A stretch of DNA of 64,000 nt from Shinisaurus crocodilurus (Eukaryota > Chordata > Lepidosauria > Squamata > Shinisauridae). Of the stretch, positions 23,101-32,166 are shown piece after piece. A program made the translations under genes and the position numbers. The DNA is taken from assembly GCA_021292165.1 (NCBI GenBank), contig CM037877.1:213404716-213468715 (forward strand), read 5' to 3'. The notes under the pieces were generated by a model, which worked only from the letters and a program-made list of their open reading frames with translations, was not told where the DNA came from and did no database searches. How positions within the stretch are numbered: position 1 is the first letter of the stretch; the number at the start of each line of letters is the position of its first letter.

Positions 23101-23972
23101 ACTTTATTGGAACTATTATACAATATGTGGCAAAGACCATGGGCATAGAGTGGAAGCTACATGTTCCATACCATCCTCAGTCATCAGGCCAAGTGGAGAG
23201 AATGAATGGAATACTGAAGCAAAAGATTGTTAAACTGTGTAAGAATGCAGGACTCAACTGGATCCAGGCCCTTCCTTTAGCTCTCCTGGCAGTCCGAACA
23301 AGTCCCAACCGCAGGTTCAAGCTGTCACCTTATGAACTCCTTTTTGGGAGGCCTCCCCCAGTTGGGCGAGGCGCAGTTGTTCCACATGTTTCACTCCTAG
23401 AAGGTGATGAAGCCCTTCGGGCTTACATTATAGAACTCCAACATCAGTTTAACAGGTTGAGACGTCATGTTGGAAACTCACAGACTTTGCCTTTAGATGT
23501 TTTCGCCCACAGGTTCAGAGCTGGAGATTGGGTCTACGTGCGGAAGTGGACAGCAAAACCACTTGAAGGACTTTGGGAAGGGCCATATCTCGTCCTACTC
23601 GTGAGCCAGACAGCCTTGAAAATCGAGGGGAAAATACCGTGGATCCACTACTACACCCATTGTGCCAGAGCTGCGCCTCCGGAATCCAGCCCCCCCAATC
23701 TGAAGGAAGGGGGGCCAGAAGTAGACGCTCGCAGAGAACAACGAAGGAGTACAGCCAGGGTTACCCACAAAGTAACCCCAGAAGCAGATGACATCACCAG
23801 GAGTACAGCCAGGGTTACTGACCAGAAAAAGGTAACCCCAGAAGCAGACGATAGCAGGCAACTTCCAGGGAGCTCCGCCCAAACCTCTGAGATTCCAGGA
23901 GTGGACAATTCCAACCAACAGACTGGGTGGACTGTGTCTCACTTGGACGGCCTCAAGCTTAAACTGTCATGA
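20155..23972 (+). pseudogene. pol: Disrupted pol, copy 2
   Basis: Identical to copy 1 through protease, RT and most of RNase H. A G-homopolymer at 22500-22510 has 11 G instead of 9, shifting the frame so that the open part ends at 22626 after 823 codons. Independently, a G-to-T change near 22599 makes a TAG in the original frame (cctgcttagg versus cctgctgagg). The rest of integrase is open again from 22767 to 23972. RT and RNase H motifs remain intact upstream of the break, and the integrase catalytic core remains in the downstream frame. Confidence 0.9.
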
Positions 23973-25670
23973 GGAAAATGATTTTTCCAGTTGCCCTAAT
24001 ATTCTCCCTTTGGATTTACCTTTGCAGGAGGAGAACACCCCTACCTAGGGGTAGTGCGGAGTATTGCAACCAATTTCAACTTGTCGAACTGCTGGGTGTG
24101 CCAACACCTAACTCCTCAAGCAAGGGCTGAAATTTGGGCCCACCCAGTGGATACAAAGACTTGGTTAAAGTTAAACACCACCACATGGGAACCAGATCGT
24201 CTCTGGGATAAGGATCCCAGAACCCATGGTTGGGAGGGGGTAAAACTTCCAGCCTCTAAGCCAGGGTCCCCATGGTACACAATCACTCGACTGGTGGGAA
24301 AATTTTCAATCTGCTTTGAAAGGATAAATGGCACAGGCCCAATTCTGGGGTGGGTCCCTCTCCAGCACTGTAACTTTACCATACAGACTGACTGGAACAG
24401 TCAAACTATCCAGCCTTACAATGGGAAAACTGAACTCCACATCACTTCTACTGATCAGTCCCCCAACCTCCTAGGTTACAGGTTCCCTGGGACAGATGGA
24501 GGGTATAATGGGACAAATTTTGAAGTAAAGGAAACCTGGACTAACTTCACAGTGGGAGGAGAAGTTTTCTGGATAGGTAAGAAACAAGGTCTCCTAACAA
24601 AAAACTTGTCTTTAAGTCACTCTTTACCTTGTAGTGAGTGCAGGTGTAATGAGCCTCCATTGCTATGGCAACTGACCAAGCAATGGTATTGTTCTCAGGC
24701 CGTACCACACCAACCTTTTAAGACCAGTTTTGATGCTATACACCAAGTTCAGTGGTCACAAAGATTTCATGGTCATGATTCAAGATGTCTAGGCACCTGG
24801 TTTTCCGTTGCCACTGACAAAGTGGCCGATTGGGACGGAAACCAATGGTGGCTAGAAGACAGTAACCTGAATTTGGCACTAACTGGAGGGGGGAAATATT
24901 TTTTGTGTGGGAATAAAGCATACAAAGGCTTGCCTCCTTCATGGGTTGGGTGATGTGGGCTAGTGTACTTAGCATCAGACATTGACACTCGGCCAAGCAT
25001 AAATGCGTCTGAAGTACTGAATCTGGGCTCTTTCATCCATCGCATCATAACTACACACACAAAGCGTAGTGCCAACCCTCTAAGTTACTCCTTTGGGCCA
25101 GTAGGTGATTTCTTTCACTCTACCTTCCGATATTTGCTCCCTTGGTTTGGTACATATGAAATGGAAGCAGCTATCCGGAACATCTCAGCAGAACTGGAGA
25201 TGGCTTTTAATGCCACAAATAAAGCCCTCCAGGATTTACAGCAGGAAATAGATGAGGTGGCTGCAGTGACACTACAAAATCGTCGTGCCTTAGACCTATT
25301 GACAGGTGCCTTGGGGGGAACATGTGCCATGTTGGGTGAGACATGTTGTTTTTATGTAAATCAATCAGGACAGGTAGCACGAGAAGTGCAAAAGGTGAAG
25401 GAAGTTGTGCAAGTTTTCCATTCAGTCAACCACCCAGAACATGTAGACCTCCAGAGTTTGTTAGCCTCTTGGCTAGGAAATCTGTCCTGGTTATGGAAAG
25501 GTCTGTTATTTTTAGGATTATGTGTACTCTGTATTATTTTTCTTTGTTGTTGTATCCAATGTATTCCAGGGCTTCTCCAAATGATTCGTCCTGTACGACC
25601 ACAAATGTATATGCAAATACCACTAGAAGAAGCTTCAGTTCGTATTGCTCTAGAGAAGCTAGTTAATTAG
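23969..25670 (+). pseudogene. env: Disrupted env, copy 2
   Basis: Same organisation as copy 1: leader in another frame, SU open until a TGA at 24951-24953, then TM with CX6CC and a Cys-rich membrane span. No differences from copy 1 were noticed. Confidence 0.85.
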
Positions 25671-25705
25671 AAATGATCCTCAGTGTGTATTTATCCACTA
25701 GGATC

Positions 25706-25716
25706 AAAGAGGGGAA
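25706..25716 (+). promoter_or_regulatory. Polypurine tract, copy 2
   Basis: Run aaagaggggaa directly before LTR3. Confidence 0.8.
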
Positions 25717-26338
25717 TGTGGTAAAATATAATTTCAGTATATGATTTCTACGGTATATAATCACATAACTTGCAACAAATATTTCCTTTGCTTTTACTTG
25801 TACGTAATCCTATGCTACTCTGTATGTAGAAAGTTCTATCTCACATAATGAAATGTAACACAATGTAACACTATGATGCTAATACAAATGGCCTCTAAGG
25901 GGCCTCTTGATTTCTTGTGACCCATTGAAGTAAACCTGTGTCTAACAGTTAATTGGTATTGAGATAAGGAGAAGTTACTTCAAAGATGCCTTTCACTCCC
26001 TAAAAACTCCTCAGTATACACAGGTCAATTAATTGTTATTTACTGCTTGAAAGAAAGACCAGATATTGTAAAAACATAATTATGTCACAGTAGAAAGAAA
26101 CAATAAGCTCACCTTATAGAATTTGTTAACATGCATGCACAAGAGTAAGATGCTTGTAGAAAGAGTATAAGAATGCTTGTATTTCTAATGGTGGATTTGT
26201 CCCACTCTGCCTAGGAGTGGAGCCATACAGCGCTGTATTAGAATAAAAAGGAATTCTTTTTACCCGCTCTGGTTGATTTATTGGACCATAAGTCAGCTGG
26301 AAAACGAACCTAGGAAGTGACTTAACTTCCTTACCACA
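25717..26338 (+). repeat. Proviral LTR 3 (3')
   Basis: This 622-bp LTR ends ttaccaca and is followed by tctt, matching the four bases before LTR1. It shows two bases not in LTR1 or LTR2 near its end (aaaacgaacc, gtgactt). It differs from LTR1 at about ten positions in 622. Confidence 0.93.
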
Positions 26339-26499
26339 TCTTGAACTGAGAAGGTCCACTGTAAAGGACTTTGAACATCCAGGATCTCTTGTATGAAAGC
26401 TTTGCAATCTGTAATCAAAGCTGAAGCCACATTGAAAAGGGGTTTTGTGTTGGAATCGGGATCTGTGGGATGCTTTTTTTTTTTTTAATCAACAATCCT

Positions 26500-26985
26500 G
26501 TGTTCAGAATTCAGTTAACTTGTAGCTTATCTCAACCTAAGCTGGTAGCAACCAGCAAAAGGGCCTTTTCAGTTCTGGTGCCCTGCCTATATTATACCTT
26601 CCACAGAAACCCTCTCCTGGCACCCACTCTTATGTTTTATTTCACACTGCCAAAGACCTCTTTATTTACCCAGAATCTTTAAATCAGGGAGTGGACAACC
26701 TGTAAGTCAAAACATTTGGAGGGCCACAACTTCCATGATCACTCACTATTGACTATGCTGGCTAGGGCTCATGAGAATTGTAGGCCAAAACATCTGGAGG
26801 GCCACAAGTTGCCCACTCCTACTTTAAATGTTGATTGAACTGGTTTTAATGTGACTGCTGATATGCCCCTACTGCACTGTTCTGCTTAACAGTTCTTGAA
26901 TTGTTGCTTTAAGTATTTCATATTTTTGTAAGTGGCCCTGAGAGTGCTATCACTGTATGATAGGCTATACATCTAAATAAAATAA
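26500..26985 (+). mobile_element. L2-type LINE 3' end fragment
   Basis: The end of an ORF2-like reading (AKDLF-type residues before 26680) and an L2-like 3' tail ending aaataaaataaac are recognisable. It is interrupted by the small hAT element at 26685-26821. Confidence 0.5.
26685..26821. mobile_element. Small hAT-type MITE with 8-bp target duplication
   Basis: The 137-bp element starts cagggagtggacaac and ends gttgcccactccta. It is flanked by perfect ctttaaat repeats at 26677-26684 and 26822-26829. The interior is an imperfect palindrome (acatttggagggccacaac / acatctggagggccacaag). No coding capacity. Confidence 0.8.
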
Positions 26986-27263
26986 ACATACTAGCTAAGA
27001 AATAGCCTGTATTTGCACACTCATTGGGCAGTATCCAATGACCGGTCCTGCTGATTCTGTTGCCCAAGCAGCTCCCACCAGTTGTGCAGTGGCAATTTAG
27101 AGCTTCAGAAGCAACCCAAAATGAGCAGAAATGCTCCTTTCTGGAAGGGGCAGGTTGGTGGAACTTGCCCTGGAAGCAACCTGGACTGCTAGTGCAACAG
27201 AATTGGTGGGGCTGGCTGCACATGGAATGAAACCAGCAGTGTAACATTTCTCTTTCTCTTTAG

Positions 27264-27349
27264 GTACAGATTAATAGGCCAAAATACAGCTCGTTGTGTT
27301 GTGTCGGGCAGCACGGTTGATTGGAACAGAGAAGCTCCATATTGCCAAC
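27264..27349 (+). CDS. Exon: SCR2, C-terminal half
   Basis: This 86-bp exon follows a strong pyrimidine-rich acceptor (tctttctctttag ending 27263) and precedes donor gtaaga at 27350. Its first base completes the phase-2 codon left by 5382-5478; it ends in phase 1. It encodes YRLIGQNTARCVVSGSTVDW, then the closing EAPYC, giving the third and fourth cysteines and the conserved tryptophan. Together the two halves are 183 bp (61 residues), the usual size of one CCP. The phase match across 21.8 kb is the main evidence that both belong to one transcript. Confidence 0.9.
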
Positions 27350-27714
27350 GTAAGATGATATTTTCCTTTAAGCTTGCTCTGGTTTCTCTCAGTGTATTTC
27401 AGTGTAACTTATTTATTGCAAATATTTTAGTCTGCCCTGGGTTTGGTACATGATTGGAATCATCCCCAGTGCCTGAAAATTTGGGACTATTTCTGAAAAT
27501 TTAAGTGAGAAGTAACTATTTACCTCGATATATTCTCTCTCGTCCATCTTTCCCACCGCCTTCCCCTGCTGCTGTCTCCAAGCAATGTACGAAGCCCAGT
27601 GTGCTTTCTAATCTCGTCCAGTATATTACTTGCCATAACAGTTATTTCCAACCCCCCTGATTGTGCCTGGATTTGCCTACCCTACTCTAGTATTTAAGCC
27701 TTGTGCTCCCCCCA

Positions 27715-27888
27715 TCTCCCACTGGGTAACTTTGGGCCAGTCGCTGACTCTCAATCTAACCTACCTCACAGGGTTGTTGTGAGGATAAAATGGAGAGGAA
27801 GAGGAGGATTATGTAAGCTGCCTTGGGTTCCATGCAGGAAAAAAGGTGGGGTATAAATATAATAAATAAATAAATAAATAAAATACAG
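27715..27888 (+). mobile_element. MIR/CORE-SINE-like repeat with A-rich tail
   Basis: The phrase acctacctcacagggttgtt followed by gtgaggataaaatg is the conserved core of MIR-type SINEs, preceded by ctttgggccagtcgctgact. It ends ggggtataaat plus AAAT repeats, an L2-like tail. Confidence 0.7.
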
Positions 27889-28149
27889 ACTCACTTTTCC
27901 ATCTGACAGAGTGGATTCAACTTCTGCTTGTTTCTTATCTAGAAATAGCTTCCATTTCCAGAAGTGTATTACCATAATCTATTCTCTCCACATACCTTTA
28001 GGTTTGTGTGATGTTACAAGAAAGTGAGGCTGCTTTAATATTTTTCCAGCCTGTCCACATGCTCCCTTCTATATACTACACTGTATTTTAGGCAGATTTG
28101 TGAGATTGGGTCAAATTTAGGGTTTATTTACTCTGATTACTGGAAGCCT

Positions 28150-28570
28150 CTAGGGTGCAATCCTGTGGCCCTCTGACCTTGCCTGGGGGGGCATAGGAAA
28201 ATTTGAAGTCCCCCCTGTGACCTCAGAAATACCTTCCGAGGTCACAGTGGGGAGTCTGAGCACAGAGCACCCTCCCCCACCACCTCACAGCCAGCACGGT
28301 TCTTTCTGTGCCGACTGGGAACCGAAGGCATTTCTGGGGGAGGGAGGAGCGAGGCACCGCTGGATTCCAAGGAATCCAGGCAGTGCCTCAGCCTCTCTTC
28401 CTCACGAGGAAAGGTAAAACATTTAGAGAGCCAAAGTTGGTCATTTAAATGTTTTCGAGGGCAAGGGGAGCACTGCAGCAATACTATCCGCCTCACTCCT
28501 CCTGCCTCAACAGGATGCCCATAATCCTCCAGGTTCAGAGGGTTATGGGCAGCCTCATAGGATCGCGCTG
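28150..28570. repeat. Unclassified DNA-transposon-like repeat
   Basis: The left part (gggtgcaatcctgtggccct) and right part (gggttatgggcagcctcata, then ggatcgcgctg) form an imperfect inverted pair. Related phrases occur near 58210 and 61300. No coding sequence is recognised. Confidence 0.4.
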
Positions 28571-28708
28571 TAAAAGAAATAATTTCCATTTTAGTCTGAA
28601 GATAGGCTCCATTTAGTCAGGCTCCATTTTAGCCCTGCTGGACCTCTTAACCATAACTTTCAAGTGGTTTTTGCCCCACACAACTGTGACAGCTGTTATA
28701 TATTATGT

Positions 28709-28753
<45 letters not shown>

Positions 28754-28775
28754 GTTATATATTATGCATATATAT

Positions 28776-28942
28776 AGATTTCATAGATCATAGAGTTGGA
28801 CGGAGCCTACAAGGCTATCGAGTCCAACCCCCTGCTCAATGCAGGAAACTAGAGGTGGGGTCTCCCATCCAAGTAATAACCAGGCTTGACCCTGCTTAGC
28901 TTTCCACACTCAGACAAGCTGAGCCAGCGTGAGCCACAGGCC
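28776..28942 (-). mobile_element. 5S-derived SINE with CR1 tail
   Basis: Minus-strand copy, full length, next to the TA microsatellite. It contains the 5S A-box-like aagctaagcagggtc and a C-box-like region, then the CR1 3' end. Confidence 0.8.
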
Positions 28943-29097
28943 TGTATGCTAAATGTGTGCACGCACGCACGCGTGCACCCCCCCATGATAAATCAAATAA
29001 AATTAAAAAGAAACCAAGACGCTACCTATCAGAACTACATGAACCTGGCTTATACTGGACAGCACCATTGGTCCGTCTAGCCCACTATAGTCTACTC

Positions 29098-29434
29098 TAG
29101 GGATGTAACTATTCGCCCCATGCGGGCGTAGTGGGCCGAAATCGGCCCCGCTCACATCCGCGCGGGGCTCGTACGGGCCTATGGGCCTACCTTGTCCAGC
29201 GGCGGCTCACCTCTCCGCTGCGAGCCGCCCACGCCGGTCCCGTCGCATCACATCCGTCCCCGGAAGTGACGCGACAGGACCCCCGTGCGACGTATTGCGC
29301 CTGCGCAGGGTCCCCATTGTGTCACTTCCGGGGCTTAGAAGATCGAGGTGGGGGGGCCCTGCCCCCGCGGAGAGGCAAGCCGGTGGAGAGGCAACAGGCA
29401 AGCCCCCCCCCCCCCCGGTTCGTGGCACATCCCT
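29098..29434. mobile_element. GC-rich non-autonomous DNA element (hAT-like ends)
   Basis: The ends tagggatgt and acatcccta are inverted. The interior holds ggtcccgtcgcatcac and cggaagtgacgcgac, the module also present at 1681 and 6802. I could not find a clean target duplication, so the class is tentative. Confidence 0.5.
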
Positions 29435-29844
29435 ACTTACTTGCAGCAAGGTCTGTCTTTCCCTGTCTTGCTACCGGATATCTTTTTGACTGGTAGATTA
29501 GTCCTGGACCTGCCATAGGCCCTTGTAAAATGTGTGTGTGTGTATGTGCACGTGCGCAAAGAATCTTGAAGTTTGTATGTGTTTCAGGCCATGTAGGAAC
29601 TCATTTAACATGGGTAGTCATCCCCATTCTGATGCATGAATTCTGTAGCTGCCCTTTTTCAAGATGACTGACACACGAATGGGGATATGCAGTAACTCAT
29701 GAATGAATGTCTGTAGAAAGCTTATTTTGCTGTCAAAATATAGAATGGGCTAAATGTGTTCCTCCATGGGCCTGAAATACATAGAAACATCAAGATTCTC
29801 TGCACATCTATTTTTTTAATGAGGGTCTATGGCAGGTCCTGGAC

Positions 29845-29917
29845 TAGGATGTCAGGGATTAAACATGAGATCTTCTGAAAGCAAGAACATGTGCTCTACC
29901 TCTGAGCTATGGTCCCT
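29845..29917 (-). mobile_element. Old tRNA-derived SINE head
   Basis: Read on the minus strand it begins gagggaccatagctcagagg (A box tagctcagagg) and holds a B-box-like gtttaatccc about 45 bp later. It is diverged and shorter than the SINEs at 54831 and 57171. Confidence 0.55.
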
Positions 29918-30583
29918 CTCCACTATACCCTGGGCAGCAGATCCAGTATCTGTGCTGTCTGGTACAGCTGTTGCCCTGCACATCTTTAGCATGGCAGATT
30001 CTACTTAAAACACACTCTTCTGATTAGGCTGTTGGCAAGGGTTCAGGCTCTGTGATACAGCAGAGGAAGAAACCTTCAGAATATGAAGTAGAGTTTAAGC
30101 AAGTTCTATAGAATTTGGAATACTTCCAAATACTAATGTAGGGCTACATACAGTGTCACGCAGGCAGACTTCTACTCATGCAACAGGCCTTCCCCCTCCT
30201 CTTTTCCCTCTTGCACATCTCCCAAATCAAGTCTGGAGGGTCCCCCAACCTTCTAGAGTGCAGGGGGCCATGAGGGGGGATCCATTCCATCAGTGGTGTG
30301 GGGCAACCCAAAATGAGTGGAAACAAGTTGGATACAACCCATCTGTCTGTTTAATGGTATGGGTAACCTAGCTGGGACTAGAGAAGTAACTTCATTACTG
30401 CTCCTTGATGTCTGGTGGTAGAAAGTATCCCAAGGTACATATTTATACTTGTTTGTTTCAAGTGACTGTCTCAAACAGCTGAACATTTTTTCAATGAAAA
30501 TAACATCAGTCCATGTACAGCCCTAATAACAATGCTTTGCAATTAGTCTACCTGAACTGTTAACACTGATTCTTTCCCCCCAG

Positions 30584-30781
30584 AAATCCTTTGTTTTCCG
30601 CCACCTAAAGTTACCAACGGAGGACATTCAGGTGATGATAGAGATGAATATTTACATGGCACTGCAGTAACATACAGCTGTAACGCTGGTTTCTCCCTTA
30701 TTGGAAAACCAAGTATTACATGCATAACAGCAGAAAATGGTGTGGATGGAAAGTGGAGTCCAGCTGCACCTGAATGTAAAG
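30584..30781 (+). CDS. Exon: SCR3 (CCP module)
   Basis: The 198-bp exon (66 residues, phase 1 at both ends) follows acceptor ccccccag ending 30583 and precedes donor gtaatg at 30782. It encodes CFPPPKVTNGGHSGDDRDEY, then TAVTYSCNAGFSLIG, and ends GKWSPAAPECK. All four CCP cysteines and the tryptophan are present. The CxPPPxxxNGxHSG start and VTYSC...FSLxG core closely resemble SCR3 of C4BPA and of CD46, the module that with SCR4 carries C3b/C4b contacts in CD46. That functional parallel is inferred from the family. Confidence 0.92.
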
Positions 30782-31629
30782 GTAATGGAAGTTCATGTTT
30801 GGTATCATACCTGCAATATTAAATTTCTTTCATTGTGTTTAATAGCTAGAAAATAAAATTCTTACTAGAATCGGATTACTGTGTACTCCACCAAGAATGG
30901 TGCTGCAGTGTAGCCTCCATGGATTTCAACTGGATTGCACGCGATTTAGTGGGAGTAGTGAAGTAGTAGTGCTAGTGGAGCAACTTACCCTCAATGTGCT
31001 GCCACTTTAAATTGAGGCATTTTGGGAGGTAGTTAATAGCCCCGATCCAGCTAGAGTTAGACAGCCGGGAAATCCTCCAGGGCAGGTGAACCCACTTACC
31101 ATCTCTCAGGTCCTGCCCTGTACTGCCTTTTGCTGTTTTTGTTGCTTCCTGCTGTGAGGGAAGCTACCATGCCTGATCAGAGCTGACAGAGGAAGGGAAA
31201 AAAATCCTCCCAGTCTGATTGCCAGTCTGAGCCAGCCATATTTGTCTCTTGGGAAGGCCTTATCTGCCAGGACTTGACACTGGGCGGTGGTGCCCCAGTG
31301 ACAGTGACCCCAAAGGGGAGTTGCCACTTTGGGGGGAGCTGCTTCAGGGGAACGCAAGGGCAAGGACCACCCCTCTGACATCAGGTTGACTGCCCTTTGT
31401 GGTTTTGCTGTGGGGAGCTGGCTTCCCTTTTTAGCACCTGATTATGTGCCTGGAACAGAGGATATGGAGCCAAGCGGGAGGACCCCAATTTGTGTGGTTA
31501 TGGGTAGAAGGAGGTACAGCATTGAGAGGAGGGCTAGCCAGATAAGGGGAACACAGCCCAGACAGTTAATGGCTGTGTTCCAGCCCTCTCCATACCCACA
31601 GGTTTGGTAGTTGCACTATCAGCCTTCCC
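30782..31629. repeat. Intron after SCR3 with a repeat shared with the 3' duplication
   Basis: Positions 31251-31512 match the first part of the duplicated unit at 48654 and 55350, starting at the same boundary (gggaaggccttatctgcc). The match ends near gttatgggtagaagg. No exon copy follows here. The preceding 30782-31250 holds nothing I recognise. Confidence 0.5.
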
Positions 31630-31746
31630 TGGGAACTCTGGATGCTGCTTTTAAATGCCAGATTCATTCAAAATAAGATCTCCCTCATCATTGATTTAAT
31701 ACTGGATAAGGTGGCTTATCTGGCATGCATTATAGGATATCATATG

Positions 31747-31902
31747 ATCATAGAGTTGGAAGGGGCCTACAAGGCCATCGAGTCCAACCACCTGCTCAGT
31801 GCAGGAAACTAGAGGAGGGGTCTCCCATCCAAGTAATAACCAGGCCTGACCCTGCTTAGCTTTCCACGCTCAGACAAGCTGAGCCAATGTGAGCCACAGG
31901 CC
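31747..31902 (-). mobile_element. 5S-derived SINE with CR1 tail, inserted in L2
   Basis: Full-length minus-strand copy. L2 coding sequence is continuous in meaning on both sides. Confidence 0.8.
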
Positions 31903-32050
31903 ATAACCGAGACCTGGGTTGGTGAACAAGGAGGTGTTAGTCTCTCCCAGCTGTGCCCTCTGGAGTATGTGGTTCAGCATCAGGGTAGATTGTGGGACAG
32001 GGAGGCAGCGGTTGCTGTGATCTATAGGAATTTCATCTGTCTCTCTATGC

Positions 32051-32166
32051 TCATAGATTTCATAGATCATAGAGTTGGAAGGAGCCTACAAGGCTATTGA
32101 GTCCAACCCCCTGCTCAATGCAGGAAACTAGAGGAGGGGTCTCCCATCCAAGTAATAACCAGGCGT
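32051..32166 (-). mobile_element. 5S-derived SINE, truncated
   Basis: Only the CR1-like tail and the C-box side are present (to ataaccaggc); the 5' head is missing. Confidence 0.7.

Larger units (their letters stand above)
8600..26338 (+). mobile_element. Tandem gammaretrovirus-like (class I) endogenous provirus: LTR-int-LTR-int-LTR
   Basis: Three LTRs of 622-623 bp (8600, 17158, 25717) enclose two internal regions of 7935 and 7937 bp. The array is flanked by a single 4-bp duplication tctt (8596-8599 and 26339-26342). LTR termini are tgtggtaa / ttaccaca. A 4-bp duplication, PBS, protease-RT-RNase H-integrase order, a GPY/F-like integrase end and CX6CC in TM all fit the class I/gammaretrovirus-like group. 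The two internals appear to differ only at a G-run and two substitutions, so the second arose by duplication after insertion. Both copies lie in sense orientation in the intron splitting SCR2. Confidence 0.93.
27350..30583. other. Intron SCR2b to SCR3, parts not listed separately
   Basis: Outside the repeats given separately, 27350-27710, 27890-28150 and 29440-29840 hold no feature I can support. A TA-dinucleotide microsatellite spans about 28700-28765. Confidence 0.45.

Noticed and set aside
8600..26338. Two independent insertions of the same retrovirus
   Set aside because: A single 4-bp duplication at the outer edges, a shared middle LTR and identical gag/env lesions favour duplication of one insertion.
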